From Paenarthrobacter sp. JL.01a (GTDB lineage Bacteria; Actinomycetota; Actinomycetes; Actinomycetales; Micrococcaceae), in NCBI RefSeq assembly GCF_025452095.1, contig NZ_CP104877.1, positions 3,906,001 to 3,970,000 on the forward strand: a DNA stretch of 64,000 bases, in the 5' to 3' direction. Below, piece after piece: positions 25,976-34,984 of this stretch. Within the stretch, counting starts at the first letter, position 1, and every line of letters starts with the position of its first letter. A program made the translations under genes and the position numbers. Under the pieces are notes generated by a model. That model had not been told where the DNA came from and did not search any database. It was given only the letters and a program-made list of their open reading frames with translations.

Positions 25976-26959
25976 ATGCTAAATCCAGTTCATTTGCGCA
26001 CACTCTCCGTGGTCCTCCGTACGGGCTCTTTCGCCGACGCCGCGCGCGAAATCGGCTACACCGGCTCGGCCGTCTCGCAGCAGGTGGCGGCGCTGGAGCG
26101 GGCCGTGCAGGCGCCGCTGGTTGAGCGCGACGCCCAGAGCATCCGCCCCACGGAGGCTGCCAAGTTCCTGGCCGCACGCGCCCACGACATCATCAATGCC
26201 CTGGGTGCACTCGAAGACGACATGAAGGGCTTCAGCAAGGGCGACTACGGCCTCATGCGGCTGGGCAGCTTCAGCACGGCCAGCCAAAGGCTCCTGCCGG
26301 GAGGATTGGCCTCCTACCTCCGCAGGCACCCGAACTCCTCAGTGGAACTGGAGGAGAGCGGACCTGCGGAACTTGCAGCCATGGTCCGGGATTCGACACT
26401 GGACGTGGCCGTGGTGTTCCACTACGATCTCGTCCCGCAAAAGTGGCCCGCCAATGTGGTGGCCGTTCCGCTGCTGGCCGAGGAGCTGGTCCTGCTGCTC
26501 CCGGAGGGCCACCGTTTGGCCGGGGCGGAAGCCATCGTCGTGCAGGACCTGGCTGAAGAGAACTGGGTATCCACCAAGGAGGATTCCTCCGGCGATGCCT
26601 GCCTGCGCCACCTATGCGCCGGCGGCGGCTTCACTCCCCGCATCAGCGTTCGCAGCAACAATTACGACGCCATCCGCAGCATGGTCAAGTCCGGTCTCGG
26701 CGTCGCCCTGGTTCCCGCGCTGGACCACGTTCTCACGGAGGGGATCGTGACCACCGGCATCCGCGGTTGCACGGCCCGCAGGCACATCTCGGCATTGCGG
26801 CAGAAAACGGAGGCGGGGATCTCCATAACCAGCATCATCCAGTGCCTTGGTCGCTCGGCGGACCGACTGGCCGCCTCCACTCCGGGCCTGTTCCGTCAGA
26901 CGAAGCAGCCCGACGCGATGGTACCGGTGGAGTACCTGGCCGGGCTCCGCGCGTCGTAA
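25976..26959 (+). CDS. LysR-family regulator (second)
   Basis: A 327-residue LysR protein starting seven bases after the M20 hydrolase stop and probably translated from the same mRNA. The helix-turn-helix reads LRTLSVVLRTGSFADAAREIGYTGSAVSQQVAALE; the effector domain includes GLMRLGSFSTASQRLLPGGLASYLRRHP. It is not a close copy of the LysR at 23643, so the locus has two distinct regulators. The stop codon lies just before repeat copy 2. Confidence 0.9.
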   Translation: MLNPVHLRTLSVVLRTGSFADAAREIGYTGSAVSQQVAALERAVQAPLVERDAQSIRPTEAAKFLAARAHDIINALGALEDDMKGFSKGDYGLMRLGSFSTASQRLLPGGLASYLRRHPNSSVELEESGPAELAAMVRDSTLDVAVVFHYDLVPQKWPANVVAVPLLAEELVLLLPEGHRLAGAEAIVVQDLAEENWVSTKEDSSGDACLRHLCAGGGFTPRISVRSNNYDAIRSMVKSGLGVALVPALDHVLTEGIVTTGIRGCTARRHISALRQKTEAGISITSIIQCLGRSADRLAASTPGLFRQTKQPDAMVPVEYLAGLRAS

Positions 26960-26964
26960 TCCCG

Positions 26965-27031
26965 CCCAACCAGGGGACAGATAACGTCGCTCTGAGCCGT
27001 CAGTGGAACGCTATCTGTCCCCTAGTTGGGG
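26965..27031. repeat. Gene-end palindromic repeat, copy 2
   Basis: A 67-bp palindrome. The left side is CCCAACCAGGGGACAGATAA and the right side ends CTATCTGTCCCCTAGTTGGG. It lies between convergent lysR and lacI genes. The minus-strand lacI frame reads through the right arm (PQLGD) and takes its TAG stop from inside the repeat. Confidence 0.85.
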
Positions 27032-28039
27032 TTCGGGGGCGGTGCTTTGGCGCACCACGAGTTCGGGGGTGAATACGACGGCGCGGTGCTTCGTGCCGCG
27101 GTTCTCCTGCTCTTCGGCAAGAAGCTCGACGGCGGTCCGGCCCAACGCCTCGGTCGGCTGGCGGATGGAGGACAACGGAACGACGGCGGAGGTTGCGAAA
27201 TCGATGTCGTCGTACCCGATCAGGGCAATATCCTCAGGAATGCGGACGGTGCGCAGCATGGTCAGGGACGGCATGACTCCCAGCGCAAGCAGGTCATTGG
27301 AGCAGAAGACGGCATCCGGACGTTCCTCCGGTTTCCGCTCCACAAGCTCGTTGCCGACCTGACGTCCGGCCAGGACCGTCTGCCCGTCAGAGTCGAGTAC
27401 CTCGATCGACGCTCCCTCCACCTCGGTGGCCGCCCGCTGCGCGCCTTTGAGGCGATGCGCCACCTGGCGGATTGCGGGACTTCCGACGAAAACCAGACGA
27501 CGGCGGCCGATGTCCAGCAGGTGTTTGGCCGCCAGATAGCCGCCTTCCTCATCATCGACTGAAACTGAACTGCAGCGTTCCGTGTCGGCGAGCTGGTCCA
27601 CCAGGACGGTGGGCACACCGCGTTCGCGGAGGTGGTCGATGCGGTCCGCGACGTCGCCCACAGGCGACAGGAGCAGCCCTTGCACGCGCTGCTCCTGGAA
27701 GAGGTCCATGTAGTGCGCCTCCCGGGAGGCGTCCTGTCCACTGTCCCCTACCAATACAACGCTTCCCAGCGCGGTGGCGGCGTCCTCGGCTGCGCGTGCC
27801 ACGGAGGAGAAGAAGGGGTTCCCGATGTCCAGGACCACCAGGCCGATGGTGCGGCTGTGGCCAGCGCGGAGTTGGCGGGCTGCGTCATTGCGGACAAAGC
27901 CCAGCTCTGCGATCGATTTGAGGACGCGCTCTTTGGTCTTGGCGGAAACCCTGTCCGGATAATTCAGCACGTTCGAGACTGTGCCCACGGCAACGTTGGC
28001 GTGTGTGGCAACGTCCTTGATGCTGGCTGTTTGGGACAT
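27011..28039 (-). CDS. LacI-family repressor of rhamnose operon
   Basis: A 342-residue LacI/GalR regulator with N-terminal SQTASIKDVATHANVAVGTVSNVLNYP and a sensor domain (GLVVLDIGNPFFSSVARAAEDAA; FCSNDLLALGV; IALIGYDDIDFATSAVVPLSSI). It is divergent from rhaM-rhaI-aldolase-rhaB with an operator pair in between, so it most likely represses rhamnose catabolism. Rhamnose operons elsewhere often use AraC or DeoR proteins, so a LacI regulator is worth noting. Its last codons fall in repeat copy 2. Confidence 0.9.
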   Translation of the reverse strand: MSQTASIKDVATHANVAVGTVSNVLNYPDRVSAKTKERVLKSIAELGFVRNDAARQLRAGHSRTIGLVVLDIGNPFFSSVARAAEDAATALGSVVLVGDSGQDASREAHYMDLFQEQRVQGLLLSPVGDVADRIDHLRERGVPTVLVDQLADTERCSSVSVDDEEGGYLAAKHLLDIGRRRLVFVGSPAIRQVAHRLKGAQRAATEVEGASIEVLDSDGQTVLAGRQVGNELVERKPEERPDAVFCSNDLLALGVMPSLTMLRTVRIPEDIALIGYDDIDFATSAVVPLSSIRQPTEALGRTAVELLAEEQENRGTKHRAVVFTPELVVRQSTAPEPQLGDR

Positions 28040-28093
28040 GCGTTCCGTTCTCCCTGGCTCGTCACCGACTCAAGTCAAAGGGTCAGTAACGTC

Positions 28094-28150
28094 TTGACAC
28101 CCTCGTTTGCCCGGGGGTAATTTGAATCGTAACAAATGAAACGATTCAAA
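28094..28150 (+). promoter_or_regulatory. rha promoter and operator
   Basis: TTGACA (28094-28099) and TAATTT (28118-28123), 18 bp apart, form a promoter candidate. Overlapping and following it, TTTGAATCGT (28121-28130) and ACGATTCAAA (28141-28150) are perfect inverted 10-mers separated by 10 bases. The region can also be read as two LacI-type sites, TGAATCGTAACA and TGAAACGATTCA. The position is right for repression by the divergent LacI protein. Confidence 0.75.
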
Positions 28151-28172
28151 GACGAGTGACCCGGAGATCCGC

Positions 28173-28535
28173 ATGAGGGTATGTTTCCGCTCCTCCGTCC
28201 AGCCGGAGTTGATGGACGAGTACAAGCGACGCCACGCGGCCGTATGGCCCGAGATGCTCCGCGCCCTGAAAGATTCGGGGTGGAACAACTACTCCCTTTT
28301 CCTGGCGCCGGACGGCCAACTCATCGGCTACCTGGAGTGCGAAGACTACGAGGCCGCACGTGCCCGCATGGCTCTCACCGACGTCAACGCACGCTGGCAG
28401 GCCGAGATGGCCAGCCTCTTCGCCGACAGCAATGTCCCTCCGGACGAGGGCTTCGAAATCGTCGAGGAAGTTTTCAACCTGGAAGACCAACTGGCTTCGG
28501 CCAGCAACTCCACCCATCAGAAGGAACAAGCATGA
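28173..28535 (+). CDS. rhaM: L-rhamnose mutarotase
   Basis: A 120-residue RhaM-family protein with the full signature MRVCFRSSVQPELMDEYKRR, then HAAVWPEMLRALKDSGWNNYSLFL and LIGYLECEDYEAARARM. It interconverts rhamnose anomers before isomerisation. It is first in the rhamnose operon, and its stop overlaps the rhaI start (ATGA). A slightly acidic C-terminal tail extends past the usual end of the fold. Confidence 0.93.
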   Translation: MRVCFRSSVQPELMDEYKRRHAAVWPEMLRALKDSGWNNYSLFLAPDGQLIGYLECEDYEAARARMALTDVNARWQAEMASLFADSNVPPDEGFEIVEEVFNLEDQLASASNSTHQKEQA

Positions 28536-29698
28536 ACACCACAGAATCGGCCCTGGGCCGCTTGGGAGAATTGGCCATCGAAGTGCCGTCCTGGGCCTAC
28601 GGGAATTCGGGGACCCGGTTCAAGGTCTTCGGCACCCCGGGTACGCCGCGCACCGTCCAGGAAAAGATCGCCGACGCCGCGAAAGTCCACGAACTCACCG
28701 GTTTGGCGCCCACCGTTGCGCTGCATATCCCGTGGGACAAGGTGGATGACTACTCCGCCCTGCGTTCGTATGCCGAGGGGCTCGGCGTTGGTTTGGGCAC
28801 CATCAACTCCAACACCTTCCAGGATGACGAGTACAAGTTCGGTTCCCTGACTTCGTCCAACGAGTCCGTCCGCCGCCGCGCGATCGAGCACCACCTGGAC
28901 TGCATCAGGATCATGCACGCCACAGGGTCCCGGGATCTGAAGATCTGGTTGGCCGACGGCACCAACTACCCGGGCCAGGACGACATGCGCGGCCGGCAGG
29001 ACCGGCTCGCGGAAAGCCTGCAGGAAATATACGCGGCCCTGGGTGACGAGCAGCGCCTGGTGTTGGAGTACAAGTTCTTCGAGCCCGCTTTCTACCACAC
29101 CGATGTTCCGGACTGGGGTACCTCCTACGCCCAGACACTTGCCTTGGGGGAGAAGGCCTTCGTGTGCCTGGACACCGGCCACCACGCCCCGGGCACCAAC
29201 ATCGAGTTCATCGTGATGCAACTCCTGCGGCTGGGCAAGCTGGGGTCGTTCGACTTCAACTCCCGCTTCTACGCCGATGACGACCTGATCGTGGGTGCGG
29301 CTGACCCGTTCCAACTCTTCCGCATCATGCACGAGGTGATCCGCGGCGGCGGCTTCGGGACGGACTCCGGTGTCGCGTTGATGTTGGACCAGTGCCACAA
29401 CCTGGAGGAGAAGATCCCGGGACAGATCCGTTCGGTGCTCAACGTCCAGGAAATGACCGCGCGTGCCCTGCTGGTGGACACCGCCGCCTTGAACGAGGCC
29501 CAGCGTGCCGGGGATGTCCTGGCCGCGAACGGCATTTTCAACGATGCCTTCTACACCGACGTCCGCCCGGTACTGGCCCAATGGCGTGAATCCCGCGGCC
29601 TGCCCGCCGACCCGATCGCTGCCTATAAGGCCAGCGGCTACCAGAAGAAGATCAACGAGGACCGCGCAGGCGGCCAGCAAGCCGGATGGGGCGCTTAA
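28532..29698 (+). CDS. rhaI: L-rhamnose isomerase (TIM-barrel type)
   Basis: A 388-residue L-rhamnose isomerase of the Pseudomonas stutzeri/actinobacterial class, distinct from E. coli RhaA. Key stretches are VALHIPWDKVDDYSALRSYA, IKIWLADGTNYPGQDD-type text (here LKIWLADGTNYPGQDD), LVLEYKFFEPAFYHTDVPDWG and CLDTGHHAPGTNIEFI, which hold the metal-binding Glu, Asp and His residues. It converts rhamnose to rhamnulose. It starts within the rhaM stop and precedes the aldolase-dehydrogenase by four bases. Confidence 0.92.
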   Translation: MNTTESALGRLGELAIEVPSWAYGNSGTRFKVFGTPGTPRTVQEKIADAAKVHELTGLAPTVALHIPWDKVDDYSALRSYAEGLGVGLGTINSNTFQDDEYKFGSLTSSNESVRRRAIEHHLDCIRIMHATGSRDLKIWLADGTNYPGQDDMRGRQDRLAESLQEIYAALGDEQRLVLEYKFFEPAFYHTDVPDWGTSYAQTLALGEKAFVCLDTGHHAPGTNIEFIVMQLLRLGKLGSFDFNSRFYADDDLIVGAADPFQLFRIMHEVIRGGGFGTDSGVALMLDQCHNLEEKIPGQIRSVLNVQEMTARALLVDTAALNEAQRAGDVLAANGIFNDAFYTDVRPVLAQWRESRGLPADPIAAYKASGYQKKINEDRAGGQQAGWGA

Positions 29699-29702
29699 TC
29701 CT

Positions 29703-31739
29703 ATGAGCAACAAGACTGTTGAAGACCTGATTACCCGTTCCAACCGCCTCGGCGCGGACAAGCGGAACACCAACTTCGCCGGCGGCAACACTTCCGCGAA
29801 GGGCACCGAAAAAGACCCGGTCACCGGCCAGGACGTCGAGCTCCTCTGGGTCAAGGGATCCGGCGGCGACCTCGGCACCCTGAAGGCCGAAAACCTCGCA
29901 GTACTCCGGCTCGACCGGCTCCAGGCGCTCAAGTCCGTTTACCCCGGCGTCGAACGTGAAGACGAAATGGTGGCCGCGTTCGATTACTGCCTGCACGGCA
30001 AGGGCGGCGCAGCGCCGTCAATCGACACCGCCATGCACGGACTCGTGGACGCCGCGCACGTGGACCACCTGCACCCGGACTCGGGCATCGCGATCGCGAC
30101 GGCGGTGGACGGCGAAGCGCTCACGTCCAAGATTTTCGGTGACAAGGTGGTGTGGGTTCCGTGGCGTCGTCCCGGTTTCCAGCTCGGCTTGGACATCGCC
30201 GCGATCAAGGAAGCCAACCCGCAGGCCATCGGCACCATCCTGGGCGGGCACGGCATCACGGCGTGGGGTGCCACGAGCGAGGAGGCCGAGGCCAACTCCC
30301 TCTGGATCATCGACACCGCCGAGAAGTACATCGCCGCGAACGGGAAGGAACAGCCCTTCGGCCCTGCCCTGTCGGGCTACGGCGCACTCCCCGAGGCGGA
30401 GCGCCGCGCCAAAGCCGCCGCCCTCGCTCCGGTGATCCGCGGCCTGGCCTCCACGGACAAACCGCAGCTGGGGCACTTCAGCGATGACGCCGTCGTGCTT
30501 GAATTCCTGGCCGCGACCGAGCACCCGCGGCTCGGTGCGCTGGGCACGTCCTGCCCGGACCACTTCCTGCGTACCAAGGTCAAACCCCTCATCCTCGACC
30601 TGCCCGCGGACGCGTCGATTGAAGACTCCGTGGCCCGGTTGAAGGAACTCCACGCCGAGTACCGGCAGGAATACCAGGCCTACTACGACCGCCACGCGGA
30701 CGCAGATTCACCTTCCCTGCGCGGCGCGGACCCGGCCATCGTGCTGGTCCCCGGCGTGGGCATGTTCTCCTTCGGCAAGGACAAGCAGACCGCACGGGTG
30801 GCCGGGGAGTTCTACATCAACGCGATCAACGTGATGCGCGGCGCCGAGGCGATCTCCAGCTACGCCCCGATCGAGGAATCCGAGAAGTTCCGCATCGAGT
30901 ACTGGGCCCTGGAAGAGGCCAAGCTCGCCCGCATGCCCAAGCCCAAGTCCCACGCGACCCGCATCGCGCTGGTGACCGGGGCGGCGTCGGGCATCGGCAA
31001 GGCAATCGCCACCCGGCTGGCGTCCGACGGCGCGTGCGTGGTGATTGCCGACCTGAACCTTGAGAACGCCCAAGCCGTCGCCGCGGAACTGGGCGGCTCC
31101 GACGTCGCCATCGGCGTCCAGGCCGACGTGACCGACGAAGCCCAGATCGCCGCCGCGATCCAGGAGGCCGTGCTCGCGTTCGGTGGCCTGGACCTGGTGG
31201 TCAACAACGCCGGTCTGTCCATCTCCAAGCCGCTGCTGGAAACCTCCGGGAAAGACTGGGATCTGCAGCACAACGTCATGGCCAAGGGCTCGTTCCTGGT
31301 GTCCAAGGCAGCTGCGAAGGTGATGATTGATCAGGGCCTGGGCGGAGACATCATCTACATCTCCTCCAAGAATTCCGTGTTCGCCGGTCCGAACAACATC
31401 GCCTACTCCGCCACGAAAGCCGACCAGGCCCACCAGGTCCGGCTGCTCGCGGCGGAACTGGGCGATCATGGCATCCGCGTGAACGGCATCAACCCCGACG
31501 GCGTCGTCCGCGGCTCCGGCATCTTCGCCGGCGGCTGGGGCGCAAAGCGAGCAGCCGTGTACGGCGTGGACGAGCAGGAACTGGGCAAGTACTACGCCCA
31601 GCGCACGCTCCTCAAACGCGAAGTCCTCCCCGAACACGTAGCCAACGCCGCAGCCGTGCTCACCAGCAACGAACTCTCCCACACCACCGGCCTGCACATC
31701 CCCGTGGACGCCGGCGTCGCGGCAGCGTTCCTGCGGTGA
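29703..31739 (+). CDS. Bifunctional rhamnulose-1-phosphate aldolase / lactaldehyde dehydrogenase
   Basis: A 678-residue two-domain enzyme. Residues 1 to about 400 are a class II aldolase/adducin domain with zinc-site His residues in VDHLHPDSGIAIA and ILGGHGITAWG. Residues from about 420 form a short-chain dehydrogenase with the NAD loop LVTGAASGIGKAIA, NNAG and the YSATK catalytic Tyr/Lys. Such fusions (called RhaE/RhaEW in Bacillus or RhaD in rhizobia) split rhamnulose 1-phosphate to DHAP and L-lactaldehyde and oxidise the latter to lactate. It is third in the operon, and its TGA overlaps the rhaB GTG. Confidence 0.93.
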   Translation: MSNKTVEDLITRSNRLGADKRNTNFAGGNTSAKGTEKDPVTGQDVELLWVKGSGGDLGTLKAENLAVLRLDRLQALKSVYPGVEREDEMVAAFDYCLHGKGGAAPSIDTAMHGLVDAAHVDHLHPDSGIAIATAVDGEALTSKIFGDKVVWVPWRRPGFQLGLDIAAIKEANPQAIGTILGGHGITAWGATSEEAEANSLWIIDTAEKYIAANGKEQPFGPALSGYGALPEAERRAKAAALAPVIRGLASTDKPQLGHFSDDAVVLEFLAATEHPRLGALGTSCPDHFLRTKVKPLILDLPADASIEDSVARLKELHAEYRQEYQAYYDRHADADSPSLRGADPAIVLVPGVGMFSFGKDKQTARVAGEFYINAINVMRGAEAISSYAPIEESEKFRIEYWALEEAKLARMPKPKSHATRIALVTGAASGIGKAIATRLASDGACVVIADLNLENAQAVAAELGGSDVAIGVQADVTDEAQIAAAIQEAVLAFGGLDLVVNNAGLSISKPLLETSGKDWDLQHNVMAKGSFLVSKAAAKVMIDQGLGGDIIYISSKNSVFAGPNNIAYSATKADQAHQVRLLAAELGDHGIRVNGINPDGVVRGSGIFAGGWGAKRAAVYGVDEQELGKYYAQRTLLKREVLPEHVANAAAVLTSNELSHTTGLHIPVDAGVAAAFLR

Positions 31740-33199
31740 GTACGGCTAAGGGTGATGTCGACGGCGGCGTTTTTGTCGCCGTCGACATCGGCGCTTCCTC
31801 CGGCCGGGTCATGCTTGGTCGCGTCTCGCCCTCCACCGGCGTTTTCCTTGAGACAATCCACCGCTTTCCCAACGGAGTCATCGAGCTCGACGGCGGACTC
31901 CACTGGGACTTCGACGCCCTCTTCGCTGAGGTGCTCGAGGGCCTGGCGGCCGCAAGTGCCGTTGCCGCTGCCCGCGGGGAGCGGATCGCAAGCATTGGCA
32001 TCGATACGTGGGCAGTGGACTACGGGCTGGTGGATTCCGCAGGCAAGCTCGTCTCCGTGCCGTACAGCTACCGGGACGAGCGCAGCCATTCGGCTTTGGC
32101 TCGCGTGCATTCGCTCATCCCGCCGGAGAAACTCTACGCGACCACGGGATTGCAGTTCCTGCAGTTCAACACGATCTACCAGTTGGCTGCCGAGGGCTCT
32201 CTCGAAGGCCTACAGGCTCTGCTCATTCCGGATTTGATCGCCTTCCTGCTGACCGGCGAGCGCCGGACCGAGGCCACCAACGCGTCAACTACCGGACTGT
32301 TGGACGCCGTTACCGGTGAGTGGGCCACGGAATTCATGGCTGCACTTGCCCTGCCACGGGATGTCTTCCCGCCACTGATCCAGCCCGGGGAATCCGTAGG
32401 TGCGCTCCTGTCTGTGATCGTGGAGCGTACAGGGCTTCCCGCGGACACCGAAGTGGTTGCCGTCGGTTCGCACGACACAGCATCTGCCGTCGCTGCTGTT
32501 CCTGCGTCTGCACAGGACTTTGCCTACATCTCCTCGGGAACCTGGTCGCTGGTGGGCGTGGAATTGAATGGCCCTGTACTTACCGAAGCCAGCCGCACAG
32601 CCAACTTCACCAACGAACGCGGCGTAGACGGGACAACCCGGTACCTGCGAAACGTCGGCGGCCTCTGGCTCCTGAGCGAATGCCAACGTTCGTGGACCGG
32701 GCAAGGTTTCAGCCAATCACTGCCCGCCCTGCTTGAGGCCGCCGCAGCACTCCCGCCAGGCGGTCCGCAGATCAACGTCGACGATCCTGTTTTCACAGCC
32801 CCGGACAACATGCCCGAACGCATCCGCGCAGCCGCGCGGCGCAACGGTGACGTGCTCGCAGACCGGCCTGCCGCCGTCGTTCGGTGCATCACGGACAGCC
32901 TCGCGGCAGGTTACGCGCGGACCGTGGCCGACGCCGAACGACTCACCGGCCGCACGACGTCGGTGGTGCACATTGTGGGCGGCGGCTCGCAGAACCGGCT
33001 CCTGTGCCAGCTCACTGCGGATGCCACCGGCAAGCCCGTGATCGCGGGACCCGTTGAGGCGACCGCGCAGGGCAACGTCCTGGTGCAGGCGCGGGCGGCG
33101 GGCGTGGTGAGCGGCGGCTTGGCTGAGCTTCGGGCTCTCGTCAGCGCAGGGACGGAATTGGTGCGGTACGAACCGGCGAGCCTTCGCGACCCAGTTTGA
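31736..33199 (+). CDS. rhaB: Rhamnulokinase
   Basis: A 487-residue FGGY kinase starting at a GTG that overlaps the aldolase stop. It has FVAVDIGASSGRVMLGRV, WDFDALFAEVLEGLAAA, IDTWAVDYGLVD, LQFLQFNTIYQLAAE, AYISSGTWSLVGVE and IVGGGSQNRLLCQLTADATG, all characteristic of RhaB. It phosphorylates L-rhamnulose at O1 for the preceding aldolase. It is last in the operon; the 87-bp gap to the convergent AEC gene holds only weak dyad symmetry. Confidence 0.94.
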   Translation: MSTAKGDVDGGVFVAVDIGASSGRVMLGRVSPSTGVFLETIHRFPNGVIELDGGLHWDFDALFAEVLEGLAAASAVAAARGERIASIGIDTWAVDYGLVDSAGKLVSVPYSYRDERSHSALARVHSLIPPEKLYATTGLQFLQFNTIYQLAAEGSLEGLQALLIPDLIAFLLTGERRTEATNASTTGLLDAVTGEWATEFMAALALPRDVFPPLIQPGESVGALLSVIVERTGLPADTEVVAVGSHDTASAVAAVPASAQDFAYISSGTWSLVGVELNGPVLTEASRTANFTNERGVDGTTRYLRNVGGLWLLSECQRSWTGQGFSQSLPALLEAAAALPPGGPQINVDDPVFTAPDNMPERIRAAARRNGDVLADRPAAVVRCITDSLAAGYARTVADAERLTGRTTSVVHIVGGGSQNRLLCQLTADATGKPVIAGPVEATAQGNVLVQARAAGVVSGGLAELRALVSAGTELVRYEPASLRDPV

Positions 33200-33286
33200 T
33201 TCCCAAAAGGTCAAGAACCAACCGATTCAGGTTGTTTCAGGGCCTTCCGGCGTCAAAAGTGGGTCGTGAAGGCGCGCCCAAAACCG

Positions 33287-34210
33287 TCACCCCATCACCC
33301 ACGCCGCACCAAGCAGCAGCGGCACCGCCAACATGGACGTGACCACGGCGGTGGACTGCGCGATTTTCTGTCCCACCCCGTACCTGAGCGCATAGAGCAC
33401 CACATTCTGGCCGGTAGGCAGGATCGCGCAGGCTGTAACCACGAACGTACTGAAGGAATCCAGCCGGAACACAAACACCGCCAGCACCCAGGCCAGGGCT
33501 GGTTGGATCACGGACTTCAGAACGACGGCCAGGGTAGTGGGGGCGCGGTCCCCTGTCCCCTGACCGGCAGACAGCCCATGCAGTGACATGCCGAAGATGA
33601 TCAGCATGAGCGGCACCGCGAGTTGCGCCACAAGCTTCAAGGGGTCGAGGGTCCAGTCCGGCAATTCCAGTCCGAGGGCGCTCACCAGCACGCCGAGGAT
33701 GGCGGCAACCGTCACAGGATTACGGAAGGGCGTGGCAAGGATCCGCCACACGGATACTTTCGTGGCGGTGGGGTTGGTCAGGTCCAGGATGGTGAGCGCG
33801 ATCGGTGTCACCAAGGCCAGCTGGAAGAGCATGATGGGAACAACGTAGGTGGTGCTGCCCAGGATGTAGAGGGACAAGGGAACGCCCAAGTTGGTGGAAT
33901 TCACAATCCCGGTGGCCAGAGCGCCGATGGTGGTCCGCCTGACTCCCCAACGAAAAACGGCACCGCAAACGGCGAAGACCAACATCATGGCAGAAGCAGT
34001 AACCACAGAGATCAGGCCGGTTGGACTCAGGATGTCGGAGATGTGACGGGACGCAATGGTGGAGAACATCAGGCTTGGCAGGCCCACCATGAAGGTCAGG
34101 GTCGAAAGCACTTTGCTCCCCTGCGGCCCCAGGGCATTTGTCTTGCCCAGAATGTAGCCCACCAGCAGGACCACGCCGACTACAAAGAAGCCCTTCAGCA
34201 CTCCGTCCAA
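33287..34210 (-). CDS. AEC-family transporter (first paralogue)
   Basis: A 307-residue auxin-efflux-carrier-type protein read from a TTG at 34210 with AAGGA eight bases upstream. It shows about ten hydrophobic segments, the family's NSTNLGVPLSLYILG motif in the middle and LPTGQNVVLYALRYG near the end. AEC proteins move carboxylates or amino acids by a bile-acid-transporter-like mechanism. It is similar throughout to the AEC gene at 34985 and is divergent from panD. Confidence 0.88.
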   Translation of the reverse strand: MDGVLKGFFVVGVVLLVGYILGKTNALGPQGSKVLSTLTFMVGLPSLMFSTIASRHISDILSPTGLISVVTASAMMLVFAVCGAVFRWGVRRTTIGALATGIVNSTNLGVPLSLYILGSTTYVVPIMLFQLALVTPIALTILDLTNPTATKVSVWRILATPFRNPVTVAAILGVLVSALGLELPDWTLDPLKLVAQLAVPLMLIIFGMSLHGLSAGQGTGDRAPTTLAVVLKSVIQPALAWVLAVFVFRLDSFSTFVVTACAILPTGQNVVLYALRYGVGQKIAQSTAVVTSMLAVPLLLGAAWVMG

Positions 34211-34337
34211 GCTTCTTATCCTTCAGTTAGGGCCGTTCCCGACCCTAGCGATAGTAACCGTTTTCACCACCGCAAAGGCCGGAACGTCTGGTACGTCACA
34301 GCGCCCGATGAGGCTCCCGCGCTAAACTGGTGCCACT

Positions 34338-34769
34338 ATGATCCGCACAATGTTCAAGTCCAAGATTCACCGCGCAACGGTGACCCACGCCGATCTTCAC
34401 TACGTCGGCTCAGTCACTGTCGACCTGGACCTCCTGGATGCGGCCGACATCCTTCCCGGCGAGCTTGTCTCCATCGTGGATGTCACCAACGGTGCCCGGC
34501 TGGAGACGTACACCATCGCCGGCGAGCGCGGATCCGGCGTGATCGGAATCAACGGCGCGGCCGCCCACATGGTTCATGTCGGCGACACGGTCATTCTCAT
34601 TACGTACGCGGAGATGACTACGGAAGAGGCCCGGGCCTACGAGCCCAAGGTGGTCCACGTTGGCAAGGACAACAAGATCGTGCAGCTCGGCAACGACCCC
34701 GCCGAAGCCCACACCCCCGGGCTCATGCGCCCGCCGCACGCGCTGAGCAATGCGGCGCACCTCAGCTAA
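34338..34769 (+). CDS. panD: Aspartate 1-decarboxylase precursor
   Basis: A 143-residue pyruvoyl enzyme making beta-alanine for pantothenate. It begins [20 protein letters not shown], and the self-cleavage site is Gly24-Ser25 in YVGSVTVD. Further family text is [11 protein letters not shown] and [13 protein letters not shown] with the conserved Asn. The C-terminal tail beyond about residue 125 is typical of actinobacterial PanD. No other pantothenate gene is nearby; instead it sits between two AEC transporters. Confidence 0.96.
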   Translation: MIRTMFKSKIHRATVTHADLHYVGSVTVDLDLLDAADILPGELVSIVDVTNGARLETYTIAGERGSGVIGINGAAAHMVHVGDTVILITYAEMTTEEARAYEPKVVHVGKDNKIVQLGNDPAEAHTPGLMRPPHALSNAAHLS

Positions 34770-34789
34770 GTTTTCAGCAACAACGCTCG

Positions 34790-34828
34790 ACGCCGGCACT
34801 CACCCGAGTGCCGACGTCGTAGTTTTTG
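34790..34828 (+). terminator. panD terminator
   Basis: CGGCACTC (34794-34801) pairs with GAGTGCCG (34806-34813), and flanking GACG/GTC bases extend the stem. A run of five T follows at 34823-34827. The remaining interval to 34985 shows no clear structure. Confidence 0.65.
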
Positions 34829-34984
34829 TACAGCTAACGCCCCTAAAAGGGCCCCTTAGGCTCATCAGGTGTACGAAAACTCCGGGTCCACATGGCGGAA
34901 CGTGGACCTGAAAACGCTTACTCAGGCAGCGATTCTGGCTAGGCTGTAGTTCGTGAACCAACGAAAACCCGCCCGCACGCTGTC

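Noticed and set aside
33545..33565. CCCCTGTCCCC resembling the gene-end repeat
   Set aside because: It lies inside the AEC coding sequence, lacks the opposing arm and the ACCCAA end, so it is not a copy of the palindrome.
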